Assembly: GCF_932526225.1 (NCBI RefSeq)
Contig: NC_064040.1
Coordinates: 6,793,181 to 6,857,180, forward strand
Length of the DNA stretch: 64,000 bases
Direction of reading: 5' to 3'
DNA from: Nematostella vectensis
Lineage: Eukaryota > Cnidaria > Anthozoa > Actiniaria > Edwardsiidae
Within the stretch, counting starts at the first letter, position 1, and every line of letters starts with the position of its first letter. Under the pieces are notes generated by a model that was not told the origin of the DNA, did no database searches, and worked only from the letters and a program-made list of their open reading frames with translations. Below are positions 22,682 through 52,800 of the stretch, piece by piece. The position numbers were made by a program, and so were the translations under genes.

Positions 22682-25600
22682 CTAGACATTGACACGGCTT
22701 CTAGCACTTGTCCCCGGCTCTATACCATGTAGGAATACATCATCGTCATCATCATCGTCATCATGACCTCCATAAACACTCTTCCTATCACCTACGGTAA
22801 AATCCTGGTAATCATAACCTCTGTCGAAGGTAAAACCGAGATTTTTGTTGATACAGCTGCCAGGGCTTGTCCCCGGATCTGTACCATGCAGAAAGATTTG
22901 ATCATCACCATCTCTATAATCATCACCACCACACTTATCCCTATCACCAACGGTGAACTCCTGGTTATCACCGCTGTCGAAGGTGAAACCGAGATTTTCC
23001 TTGATACAGCTGTCATTGATTGTCATTGCGTCAACAGGATAGTCGACATTATTATCATCATGAGTGTTATAGCCCCAGAAATTCATAACGTGGCCAGAAT
23101 GATTCAAGAAATCATCATCATCATCATCAATGTTGAAGCCCTGGTTATCAACTCTACCATCACCATCTCTGTACGCGTCGACCTTACTACCGGCGCTCGT
23201 TACAGCTTTTGAGTCGCCATCACCGCATGTCTGCATTTCGAGAACAACTTCATCAGAATCTCGAATAACTTGGGAGTGGACATTTCCCTTGTCGAGAGAG
23301 GTTTTGCGGGTCGAATCGGGAAAAGTGTGGATTTCAACTGTTGTTACAGAAATCTCATTAGGCTCACAGGCTGTCGTTGCATCTCTGCAAATTGGTTGCT
23401 CTGGCGCTGCATCACGGGAATTGCCGGGGGAAGGTACTTTTCGCTTGCTCAGGAAGTTGGACTTTGGGTTGAAGCGTCTATTTGTTGTTGGCTTGACGGC
23501 AACCTTGTCCGTTGGCTCACTAGTGCCAAATGGATCTTTCAACAGAAGCTTAAGAGCCTGGTTATAGCGCTTGCACCGTGCCATGTAGATGAACGGATTA
23601 CACATGCTTGAGATGAACTGGAACAGATTCGACATGATACCAAACCATCGGAGAAAGTTGGTGCTAAAGAGGTTGGAGGCTTTCTCGGACAGGACTCCGT
23701 AGATAATGAGAGGAATGCACGTGATCACATATGCGCCCACGGTCAGCCCAACAGTTGTGGCAGCGTGCGTCTCCATGCGACGTCTCGCCTCCTTCAGGTG
23801 AAGGCCGTGATTATGCAGCGACAATTTTTTTTCGTTGATCTGTGAGATAAAATTGTTAAAAAAAAAAGCACAGACAGATAAATCAGCTCGGAAGCACTAA
23901 CGCCACATATTTAAAGTAATCAAATAGATTTTGTGTACACCGAATCAATATGTGGACGTGCTACCCTTCCCAACAATGTCCGCGTCTTACATTCAAATAT
24001 ATGGAATTTATGTATTGGGATTGCATGCTGTTTATTGTTGGAGATATAGTGGAATCCTGTTAATAGGACACTGCTGAGAATAGCCACGTTTGAATATAAC
24101 TTGAAAACAACAGCGTAGGGTCTACGACAAACTCAAGTTTTATGGGCTCTACCAGACTTTTCTTTGAGAGCGCAGAGAGCTCATGACCATCAGCGCACGC
24201 TGATATTTGCCGGGCGGTTCCTACGTGACTACACGCGACATTGTCAAGAAATTCGGGGGCCCGGCGTCCTTTTGCACTGGCATAGTGGACCTTAATAACC
24301 CTATTGTAAATCTTAAGTTCGCTTATCATTGTACGCGCTATTCCTATAAACCTCCAGAAAGGATTCTAGAGTAGGGACGAGTCGATTATGCTAGCATCAT
24401 TTTCTGGCATAATCGCTCAAAGCTAGGATAATATTTAGACTTTTTGCAAAAAAAAAAAAAAAAAACAATGCTCAGAATAATTTGCATTTTTTAGACCGAA
24501 AATGTTAAAACCAACCTCTTAAATCCTTTATAATGTATTATTTAAAGTGATCTTTTGTATTTCATTTACGTTTTTTGTTGTTATTTTTCTCATAACGAAC
24601 AATTATTCATTCATTCGTTCGTTCGTTCGTTCTTTCGTTCGTTCGTTCGTTTGTTTGTTTGTTTGTTTGTTTGTTTGTTTGTTTGTTTGTTTGTTTGTTT
24701 GTTTGTTTGTTTGTTTGTTTGTTTGTTTGTTTGTTTGTTTGTTTGTTTGTTTGTTTGTTTGTTTGTTTGTTTGTTTGTTTGTTTGTTTGTTTATATATTT
24801 ATTTGGGGGAAGGGGGAGGCTGTGGACGAGGTAAGTGGCTGGAAAGAGCCGGAACAGGAAGTCTAAGAAAAATTTGTTCCCAGTTTCACTCTCGCTCTAG
24901 GGAAACTGCCCAAAAATGTGTTGTTGCTGATCGCGAGGAAAGAAAAGTTCAGTCGTTAGATGCATTCCGATCACCGTAATTGGTCCTCGGTACTCAAGAC
25001 AGTACAGCCGTGATCAGCAGAATAATACACTCTGATTACTTACAAGAAGCATATATTGAAACTCTCTTTATGCGTTACAGTAAAGCTTTTGTTTAGTATC
25101 GCATTAAAGCTTTGTAAGTTTCTGTAATCAGGTAATATCGCCAATATTAAGCCCATATTGAAGAAGAGTTTATATATCAACTTTTTTTGTTGTTTTCCCC
25201 ATAATTTGTAAAAGCGAGCATAATTTCCGCATAATTTTGATTAAAAGCGAGCAATTCTACTGGCAAATTATGCCAGTTTTACTAGCATAATCGACTCATC
25301 CCTATTCAAGAGTCTTGGGGTCTCTGTTAGATTGTTGATCTTACCCGAGTCTGCTTTCTGATGCTGTACCATGTCATCAGGGCCATGACTGCGAAAAGCG
25401 CCGTGAAAACTGTACGGATGATGGTCATGTAGTCACCGATCATATAGTAGTACACCATTCGATATATAACATTAGGGGCGTCACCCAAATCTACTTCATA
25501 GAGGTAAAGAAACCAGGGGATCATGATAATGATTGTGAGAAGCCATGTTCCTAGCACAGCCCATAGTGCCTTGTCAACAGTCGACCACACCTACAACAAT

Positions 25601-27679
25601 ACATCAAGATCAAAACATCAATTATAAGGCCACGGCCTTGGTCATGATTTTTATTTTTGTTGCCCTGTGGTGTGACGAGCGCATCTATTTCTTTTTTTAG
25701 TTTGCCGTGAGCTTGCCACCCAACTGTCGGCTCTCACCCTCTTCAGTTTTTGACAAGTGCATGGTACCAAGTATCAACAATGAAACGCTCGAGTTACTCT
25801 TATTTGGATCAATAGCAGGGCAGGGATCAGCCCAATTGAACTTGCCCATGGCAAGCACCTTAACTATTTCAGTTTCTAAAATTATAATTAATTATAATTC
25901 TATAATTAAGCGCTTTGCTGCTTACTCCCCTCCTTCCCGCTCCTTCCCCCACTACCCCCCCCCCCCACCCTCCTCCCCCTCAGTCATTCTGGCTGCACCT
26001 GCAAAAAGACTGCTCATTTTTAATAAACGATTCTAGTCCTAGGGCTATAACAGTTTAATTAATAACTGTTTCCATCTGCTTTGTCTGCAAGCGACAAGTC
26101 TATCTTGGATTCTAATGCGGTATTCTTCTTAAATCCGTAATAAATGTAGAAAGAATCATTATCTTTTTCAAGAACATTAAATAATTGAATAAGGGAATAT
26201 TTATTGCGCGAAACAAAGGCCAATGTCAGCTGTTTTTTCAGCATAATAAGAATTGAACCATAATCGTATTGGGCGTATATACGCTATCGCATTATCCAAC
26301 GGACTTTGCTTACTTGTAACCTTGTGAATCATCTTTCTAATCTCATATTTAGTTCCTTTATTTAGCAATTTTGCTTAGTGTGTCCTCTAAGCACAGCGGC
26401 ATAAAAAAGATCTGTTCCCCAAAATATCTCTTTCTGCAGCCTGTTTTTTTTTTTTGCTGCCTGGGAAGATATTAGCCCCTTCGGTTGCTGTGGAAAAAAA
26501 TCGTCCCGAATGGTTCTGCTGGCAAATTTGTGGAGTCGAACAAGTTGTGCTGGAAATATTTTTGGGGGCGCTGGAGCGGATGCTTAGGGGAAAAAAATCG
26601 TCCCGATGAGCAATTATCATGCGCCAAAACTGCTGGCTGGGGAAAAAAACCTAACCAATGCTGGCTGGAAAAAAGAGAGGAATGGAACAGATAATTTTTT
26701 CCCCAGCACCTTTAAAAATGGATATTTTCGGCATCAGATCATATCTGAACGACGAAATATATTATATAATATTATATATTATATAATATATTATATATAT
26801 TATATATAATATTATATATTATATATTATATAATAAGGAGGCTCGTTGTATTTGTATGCCCTTGTAAGCATTTAGCTTATCACATCATATTCTATTACTG
26901 CTTGCATGCTGTCGAGGATTAATTTTAGTGACCTGTTATTTCGGGAAGCTCGCAAAAACAGTCCAAAATATAGATAATTCATTCCTCAAATTTACCAATC
27001 AGGTTTATTAAACTTTGACCCTTGAGTTCCAAATGTAGTTTGAAAGTCTCGGATGGAAATGAATTGAAAATAGTACTTATAGCTATCCCAATAGGACCAA
27101 TAATAGTTATAAGTGTAAACCAAATCACGAAAAATTGGTTACTTTCTATTTGATCACCCTTGGAGATTTTCTCGTGCTGATTTCTTGCACACATTTTATA
27201 TTGTTCGAAAAATCAGTATGTACAAACATGCAATTGATCCTTTAAGTTATAGCTTTTAGTCTTTAATAACTCACCTTGTACCTCATTCCCCACTGGATCA
27301 CAAAGTACCGGTCAATCATCATAAGAGTCATGTCAAACAAGTTGAGCAGCACAAAGGCGGACTGCAGGGACGCCACCATAGCAGACGAGAACCTTCCCTT
27401 GACGTATCTTTGGAACTGAAGAGTAACCAGCACTGCTACTAGAGGTAAGTTTATCACCACGTTCATCAAGTCTATGAATGCTAGGTTGGCGATCAGGATG
27501 TTGGGGGTTGTGCGAAGGGTATTGAACCGTTTGATCATCACCAGAATGCTTCCATTGCCAAGTCCAGTAGCAATAAAAATAAGAACGATGATTGTCATAC
27601 GGATTGAGACCTCTAATGTGCCAGACTGAGTCTGAGCCGACGAGATCAAGAACTGGATGTTCGTCACGTTGATCTTCAT
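22682..27679 (-). CDS. Class A (rhodopsin-like) G protein-coupled receptor with long acidic tail
   Basis: Three exons (27679-27275, 25590-25345, 23839-22682) join in phase to 602 aa. Seven hydrophobic segments: TM1 about 25-49 with GN, TM2 about 60-85 with LAFID, TM3 ending in DRY (123-125), TM4 about 142-164, TM5 about 185-210, TM6 about 245-268 with CIP in place of CWxP, TM7 about 283-303 with NPFIY (298-302). N-glycosylation sequon NVT near the N-terminus. No Cys is present before TM3 or in the second extracellular loop, so the usual TM3-ECL2 disulfide cannot form. The tail of about 300 aa has poly-Asp runs and a tandem repeat of about 53 aa (NLGFTFD, FTVGDR, FLHG, PGTS), visible at DNA level at about 22690-23010. 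ATG 27679 is the first Met; the frame stays open upstream with no ATG. Ligand unknown; signalling at the plasma membrane through G proteins is inferred from family. Confidence 0.9.
24372..25304. mobile_element. Nonautonomous DNA element with 23-bp terminal inverted repeats
   Basis: The left end TAGGGACGAGTCGATTATGC (continuing TAG) at 24372-24394 is matched by its inverted copy at 25282-25304 with one mismatch; subterminal TGGCATAAT/ATTATGCCA also mirror. The 933 bp interior has no transposase and carries a long GTTT microsatellite. A TA at each outer edge may be the target duplication. It lies in GPCR intron 2. Confidence 0.75.
24604..24795. repeat. Tetranucleotide microsatellite (GTTC)n/(GTTT)n
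   Basis: A short GTTC array passes into about 36 uninterrupted GTTT units. Because 4 and 3 are co-prime, all frames on one strand stay open and give a Phe-Val-Cys-Leu repeat ORF that has no coding meaning. Confidence 0.97.
26755..26836. repeat. AT-rich palindromic tract
   Basis: About 80 bp of interspersed ATAT/TATAA with many self-complementary stretches, in GPCR intron 1. Just upstream (26490-26610) the string gaaaaaaatcgtcccga occurs twice, about 98 bp apart. Confidence 0.8.
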
Positions 27680-28153
27680 ATCGAACAAGATTTGCAGCAA
27701 ATGAAAAACCGAATATGTGCACTCAGTTAAGTACGAGAAAAACGGGGAGCCTCTTGCGTAATAACATCGGCTCTTAATAATGCCATGTGGTTAAAAAAAA
27801 CCTAGATGATATGTCTGGGACGAACAAAACAGTGTCTTAAAGGTTTCAAGTTAAAAAAGGTATAAACGGAATGAAAAGATGAAATGGGATTTGATGTGCT
27901 GTGTACGGAGGGTCAGGGCCCAGGGCCCATATCATATGAACTGCAAGCATCATTGCAAAAACTGCAAAAGACAAAAGGCTGTTAGCATGTCACATTAGTG
28001 GCAAGATGCTTTTGTTCACGCCTAATAGATGAGGGAAAGCCTCCGTTTATTACCGACCTTCTTTGAGCCGCTTGGCAAGAGAAACAGCGGACACAAAAAG
28101 CTCTGCGTAGGAGGGTTTCGGTTTAGAAAATAAAAAGCAATCCTTTTGTAGAG

Positions 28154-28345
28154 TAGGGGTAGCGCGCGATGGGTACCTTGAAATATTGAGTCTCGCAAAA
28201 ATTTCGCAAAGTCTCGGAATCTCGACATTTTTTACGCAAGTTTCGAAGTCTCGTCTTTTCCTAAATTTATGGGGTCTCGGAGCCTCGCTTTTTTTTACAA
28301 CGGTCTCGGAGTCTCGGATTTTTAAACGCGGTTTCAGAGTCCCGA
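28154..28345. repeat. Dispersed repeat, copy 1 (tctcgg-rich)
   Basis: Begins taggggtagcgcgcgatggg and continues with spaced tctcggagtctcg and poly-T motifs. A diverged copy with the same order of motifs is at 52581-52760. Family unknown and non-coding. Confidence 0.65.
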
Positions 28346-28571
28346 ATTTTTGTTAAATAAACGCGATCTGTTTTATGTTGTTACCATGCTACGGGTTTCC
28401 CCTTTTTTCGTAGTGTAACAAGAATGCATTGTAACTTATCCTTTTATTCAACTGATGTTTATGACATACCTCAAGCAAGTTATCCGAAAACAAGCCCGAA
28501 AATAAAGCTCGGGCTCGGTTGTTAGGAGATCGGAAAAGCTGGGGCTCGGATTACAGAGTTGGACTATAATT

Positions 28572-28604
28572 GTCGTGGGTCGTGGGTCGTGGGTCGTGGG
28601 TCGT
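28572..28604. repeat. Heptamer tandem repeat (gtcgtgg)n
   Basis: Between four and five copies of a 7-bp unit, tgtcgtgggtcgtgggtcgt and onward. Confidence 0.85.
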
Positions 28605-29884
28605 GATTAGTTAATTTAGCGTTATGTGTTAATCTGTTTCGTTAGACAGTTCCATACCGTTGCCTCATGCTGTTAGGTTGTATTAAAAGTGTTATGAAGA
28701 AATTTATTATAAAACATAGCTCGCACAGCTGTTTATGGGCTTTTTTATATCACCAACTTATCAGCGACGGGAGTCATCTTTTTAAGAAAGGCGAAATTTC
28801 AAAATTAGTATTTTAACCATAAAAATTCCCTAAATGGCAATGTGCTTACATTTTATTGCGCACCTCCCTGTGTTCGCGCCTGAATATCTTGGACTAAAGA
28901 GAAGGGAAGGAAAAAACCTCACAACCAAAAAATTACTCGACTTTAACTCACCAAAATACATGCCAAAACACGCATTCAATATGGAGATGCTCCGGAAAAA
29001 AATGTCATAAAAATGGCCATGAAAACTTGCACTCGCGAGAATCAAAATTTACCGAGGAAGGTTTCACATCACGAAATATAACAAAAAAAAAATCACAACA
29101 TCGCCTTACTTTAGAGGTGATATTCTAAAATCTAAATTTGAATATTATACTATTAACTTCACTGCTTCACCGTGAATCCAGAAATCCGAATATGAAATGT
29201 TATCAGCTATGCAAGATACAGGCAAAATTCCGTTGTTCCGGGACAACTCAAAACTACCTATGTACATATGCTCGTTATCCCTTAGGGTATAAAATTCGCC
29301 CAAAGTGATATCCCTTAGGGTCTTCTGGAAATCTGCTTTCCCTCAGGGTGTCAACCAGGGGACCCGACCCAAGAAAATACAAATCACACTTCCAGTTCCT
29401 GTGACAGTTTGTAAGACTTTCTGCTTAATCAAATTTCAATCAGTCCTGATAATTCGTTTGTTTTATCTGCTCTCCTTTATGGTTAAAAAGTCCAGAAACC
29501 ACAAGCATCTTGCCGTTTTAAAATTAATTTTCTCGACGAGCATATGTACATATTAAAATGAGAGTCTCCCCCGGTTTTTTACACGGACCCAAGGTTGGTT
29601 GCATTTTTTTTTTAGCTTGGTTCCTTTTTGGAGGAGATTTTTCGGCTGAATACTGCTGCTTGATGGACCGGGGTCCGTACCTTAACCCCCCCCTCCCCCA
29701 ATTTTCGTCCGTATAGGTAATTTTGACGTCCCTATATGTCACGCGTCGAAACCTATATGTCAGGTAGCGCTACGGATATAAGTGGCTTGATGCGCCTCTC
29801 GCAAAACTCAGCACAGGGATCCCAAATATGCTTTAGGTCAGCGGTATCCCCGCGAAGCCCCTGATCCATTGTGTCCACCCCGCG

Positions 29885-29935
29885 TGTCTTCCTCTTTCTC
29901 GTGGCCCTCCGCCATCTTGTATTAGTGTCTGCGCT
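29885..29935 (+). promoter_or_regulatory. Oligopyrimidine (TOP/TCT) start region of ubiquitin-RPS27A, with non-coding exon 1
   Basis: tcttcctctttctc at 29887-29900 fits the TCT initiator and 5' terminal oligopyrimidine tract of ribosomal-protein genes. Exon 1 would run from about 29892 to 29935, before donor GTGAGT (29936). The start site is inferred from motif only. Confidence 0.6.
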
Positions 29936-30046
29936 GTGAGTAAAACCCCAAATTCCGCTAATATTACATTTGTGTACGGCCTTTTACTTGAGCAAAATTG
30001 AAGATAAATTTATGATCTATATTTCAGGTAAATTTGGGGCGGTAAG

Positions 30047-33923
<3,877 letters not shown>

Positions 33924-33939
33924 ATGGAATAATAAACAT

Positions 33940-34575
33940 CTTTGAATATGCCTTGTGTCTAGGATCCATTATTTTTTAAGTAATGGGGAGCGTAGGGCTG
34001 TCAACTGGTGTGCCAGTGTCTAAGGGGTATGTCAGTGTCTAAGGCAGCTAACATACAGAATAACTTGTGTCGACCATCCAACATCTTAGTGTAGTCGGTG
34101 GTCTTTGTAACTATGGTATTAATAGTACTTGTTGGGGGGGCGGGGCATAGTGTTAATCAGGGAGCAACTTACAACTCTCTGTGCTAGCCATGTAATTCTC
34201 ATCTCTGGGTACATATCCACATTAGATCTTGTTTTGAACTTTTGCCAGAGCCTAGTTCTAAAAAAACACCCTTTTTCACTCGCTAAATTTTGCTGTGAAT
34301 AATACTATCTTTGCAAAAAGGCACATCAGACATTTGTGTAAACTATCATCTTATAACCTCCCTAGATCCCAACTCTCCTCCATATCCCAATAAATAACGA
34401 CTGTGTACTAGTCAGTACCCCTGGTACCACAGGCTCGAGCTTCACTCGCTTTCTGTCACGCTGGTCTTTGCACCTCATAGCCAAGACCGGCGTGACTAAA
34501 CGAGTGAAACTCGAGCCTATTAGCTAGTCAGAGGTTTTACTGTATAAAGATTCATGCGAACAATAAGGTGATTGC
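33940..34575. other. Convergent intergenic region between RPS27A and the HHIP-like gene
   Basis: No gene. Contains a direct repeat (gtgtctaagg at about 34016 and 34031) and the hairpin at 34431-34518. Confidence 0.5.
34431..34518. repeat. Imperfect hairpin of about 88 bp
   Basis: Arms aggctcgagcttcactcg... (34431-34468) and ...cgagtgaaactcgagcct (34483-34518) pair with a few mismatches and a bulge, loop about 14 nt. Precursor-miRNA-like in size, but it could be a MITE. Confidence 0.65.
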
Positions 34576-34952
34576 TTTATTTCTTAACACTACTGATAAC
34601 CACTAGACAATGTTAATCAGTCATTTTTGATGAGCGGGATAGAATGGTTGTCAGGAGCCTGGCCACCCAGAGTTGATTTATTCAAAGTAGCACAGGAGTT
34701 ACAACTGGACTCGAGTTTTCATTTAAAAAAAAGATTTCTAAACATAAAACCATTAAATATTTTTAATTGCAAATTGAATTACAATATGCGTACTGCATTG
34801 GGGCAGGTTAATTATTAAAATTAATTTATTTAAAAGAATGCGCTTTCCATTTCAAAACCGTCTAAATAGCCTCCTTATCCCATCATATAAAAACTAGTTG
34901 AGGCTGCTATTTAGGGTCACATAAGTAATCATTCAATCGATTGGATCTTGTT

Positions 34953-49204
<14,252 letters not shown>

Positions 49205-49825
49205 GTTGCCTAACGGTGAGAGAGAGAGGGAGTTACGCAGCAATATTGCGCTGCCCACGCTTGTCAAATAGTAGAAATATAATAGCGTGTGCTGAAACGA
49301 TGTTGTTGACATGTTACCGGTTGCACTTTCCGGAAAAGAGGTATTAGCTTGATTAATAATTCGTTATGTGCCCTCTATCAAAAATAATCACAAAAGTCGT
49401 GCACACTAACCGCCCTTGAAGCAGTCAAAAATTGCTAAAAAAAAATATTCTCTTTTGATAATATGATTAGAATACATTTTTTTTTAATTTATCATAATCC
49501 TCTCTCGAGCTATAAAAAAAACGCGAGTAAAGGAATAACACGACATAGGATTTTTCTTTCAGCAAAAGAATCAATTTTATTTCCATGCATATCCTTTCCA
49601 AACAATAAAGCACACTAACCACCCTTGAAGTAGTCAAAAATTGCTAAAAAAAAAAAACGGAAAAATACTTGCGAACTCTCCCATCTATTCCTATTTTTAC
49701 TAACCGGAAACAGAACGCCGCAAGTGTATCGCGGGCGCGCTATTTCCGGCAACAGATCGAAGTCTCACTTTCGCCTTTCATCCAGGTTGTCGCATTTCCT
49801 GGGCCGTACACCAAGAGGAAAGACA
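49205..49825. promoter_or_regulatory. Bidirectional promoter region between the HHIP-like and START genes
   Basis: About 620 bp separate the divergent start codons. It contains two copies of gcacactaaccgcccttgaa/agtcaaaaattgctaaaaaa (about 49400-49443 and 49611-49651). No TATA box was found near either gene. Confidence 0.5.
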
Positions 49826-52800
49826 ATGATATCAACTTTTCTATGGCTCTTTGGCCTCCTAGCTGTGGTAACTGTGGCATTTATGGCTTTCCTCATTCCA
49901 TTACTGTATTTCATGTCTAAAGCGGTAAGTGGAGGTTTGGCGCAGAGAAGACTGTTAACAAATCTTCAAATATTGCTTGGTTTTTAGCGGAATAATATTT
50001 TATGCATAGCAATTTTGTTCTTCTTCTTTCACAGCCAAAACACAACGATTCTGTTCCTGCAGTTGAAAAAATCAAGCTTATAAAGAAAGTAAGTTTTGTT
50101 TTATTCGGATCCTTATAACTTAATAACTTATGTCTGATGGAATTTTATCTCTTCCATTAGTTCATTTTCCAACATCTTGTTGAGCTATCCCCAAACCAAA
50201 GCAAGTCATAAGACCTCCGGATCGAAAGACATGAACCATTTGTAAGCGCTTTAAAAATTTACACCTGACGCGAGCAAAACGCAATAATAAAGAAGAGATT
50301 CTTTTAAAATGTGTCCTAATTGATGTTTATAGTTTCGATAAAAATATGTCGTGCAAAAATCCATATTCTATCACTCTAATTGCATAGATTGCAAACTGTT
50401 AAAAAGTGTATTTTTTAACTTGGGATCAACATCCAACAGTTACGTCAGACTTGTGTTCAAAGGTTGGAGGTTTTGACATGAATGACCATGTGTTGTGGTT
50501 TTCAAGAACAAGTGATCTTAATTTGCATAACTGATTGACCAATGGCAGCACAATACTCTAGATTTGAACTTCATTAGTGCAATGATTAGGATTCTACCAA
50601 CTCAATATTGTCTGTGTTATTTCCTTCACAAATCAATTATCCACTTCTAATTCAATTTTGTGAATATTTTTTCATTGGTTTTGCAATTTTCTTGGAGATA
50701 TGCAAATCTCAAATCAGTAATTTATTTAGGAGTTGGTGGAAATCATGAAAATAGGCTTTAAATCCTTCAAATTGAAACTCATTTTTTTTCAGTATCTCAA
50801 GTAATTACATTATGCAGGTTTCACAATTAAACTGAAATGATAATTTACAAGTATGAAATATAAAATATAAAGATTTTTAGAATAAGCAAACCTATAATGA
50901 CGCCTAAAAAATAAAAGTCCTTGATCTTCACATACACTCAAAGCAACATCTGGAAAATAAAACCACTTGATTGATTTTGTAGCACATGAGATATCATCTA
51001 TTATGGCTTATTGCAATAGGGACTAAATGATAGCATTCTGAATTTTATGAGATCAAAAAAAAAGTGGCATATGAAAATAAAAACAAAGCATCTCACTTAA
51101 TTATGAAAAATAAATATAAAAAAAAGGATCTCTATTTACGTACATATAATGAAATGTTTTGGAGCCATTACTGCAATTTTGTGTATTCTTCATAACCAAA
51201 TTGTGGAAATTTATAGCCAACACCTAGATGGATGAGTAAATTTTAAAATTCTTAAAAAGCTTTACTGATGGAAGCAACCAAATTGTTCACGCAAAATTCT
51301 CAGTAAGTTGTATAGATCTATCAACAAAAAGAAGAGATATCTTTTTATTTTTAGAACTCTCCTCCATGCCATAACAGAGGGTGGAGTCTAAATACAGTAG
51401 CTAATGGAGTGCGAATATGGAACAAAGTTATTGACAACTCAGTATCACATATCAGTGGTTTGGTGTATGCCTGTTCTGTTACTGTTCCAGCTTCATTGCA
51501 GGTAAAATATGAATATATGAATATATGTTTAGTAGAGGTTGTTAGGGGGAAAGACAATCAGTACAGTTATATACTACAAACAACCCCCTCCCTCTGCTCT
51601 ATCCCTTAGCCCCTCAACTATTTTGTATGGTCCTTCAGGTTGAGGGCAGGTTGATGGTATGGTGGTGGAGAAGGCTAGAAAAAAGTGGGGCAAGTGGCGG
51701 CTGAAGAGAGAGCTAGAAATAAGAGTGATTAAGGGGCTAGAAGTAAGAGGGGTGAAGAGAGGGTTAGCAATAAGAAGGATTAAAGGGGCTGTAGAGAGGA
51801 CTTTAAAAAAGGACAAAAATGGTGGTTGTAGCGAGGGCTAGAAGAGGGATGAGGGGGGCCGTAGAGGGCTAGAAGTAAGAGTGATATATTGGGATGAAGA
51901 GATGGCTTACAAGTAAGAGGATGGTTGTTGTGTAGAGGTTTAGAAGTCAAACGGTGGTTGGATGTGGAGAAAGAGGGAAGAGGTAGGGAGAAGGTCGCAG
52001 AAGGGTACATCAATTCCCTTTCCATGCAGCTTAAATGGACACATTGTTTAGCATATTAAGAAGAAAAATAGATTAAATGCATCCTTTTTGTTTAGGATAT
52101 TATGAGTGCAATGGAGGACCATAAATGCTTACAAGAATGGGACCCCACTATACAAAATGTTTCCATGGTTACTGTGTCTCAAGGGCATGACGTCTTATCG
52201 GCAGCACCTGTAATTCAGGGATCATCAAGTGAACTATTTATAAGAGCTCTTCAGTATTTCCAGCAAGACACAAGTATTATTCATTCAAGGTAAAATAATG
52301 ATTGTCTCCTTTAATATAACCTTAACTATTTTTAAAAAAAAGGGGCTAAGAATAAAAATTTTGGACCTCTTCTCCCGCCCTCCTACTCACTAACTTTTTA
52401 GCGATTTTAATTGCTTTAAAAAAATCCTTCTATAGAAAATCAACACTTTGCCTATTTTCTATCAGTAATGAAAAATAAAAATTTCTTGTGTAGCACTATT
52501 TATGGGACATGCATGTGAGATCTATATTATGTGCTTCCTGAACGGCAAATGTCTGCAATGATAGCAGGAAAGCCATTTAATTAGGGGTAGCGATGGGTAC
52601 CTCCAAATTTCGCAAAGTCTTGGAATTTCAGCATTTCTTACTCTTAAGTCTTGTTTTTTTCCAAAATTTTAGGGGTCTTAGTGCCTTGTTTTTTTTTAAC
52701 ACAGTCTAGGAGTCTAGAATTTTTAACAAGATCTCAGGGTCAAGAAATTTTTTTTAAAAGTTAGAATTCTATGGATCTCAAATAATCAAACAATGCCAAA

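Larger units (their letters stand above)
27730..29880. other. Intergenic between GPCR and ubiquitin-RPS27A; repeats only
   Basis: No supported gene. It holds the dispersed repeat at 28154-28345, a heptamer array at 28572-28604, and a 15-17 bp inverted pair (tgtacatatgctcg at about 29259-29274 and its complement at about 29535-29550) that may bound a small element of about 300 bp. Confidence 0.5.

Noticed and set aside
24060-24329. Minus-strand 89-aa ORF in GPCR intron 2
   Set aside because: Does not join in phase to neighbouring GPCR exons and has no hydrophobic segment matching a missing helix; all seven are already accounted for.
24547-24979. Phe-Val-Cys-Leu repeat proteins
   Set aside because: These are simply translations of a GTTT microsatellite; no start context, splice sites or domain.
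51574-52025. Ser/Leu/Pro-rich minus-strand ORFs
   Set aside because: They follow a purine-rich degenerate repeat; low-complexity translation only.
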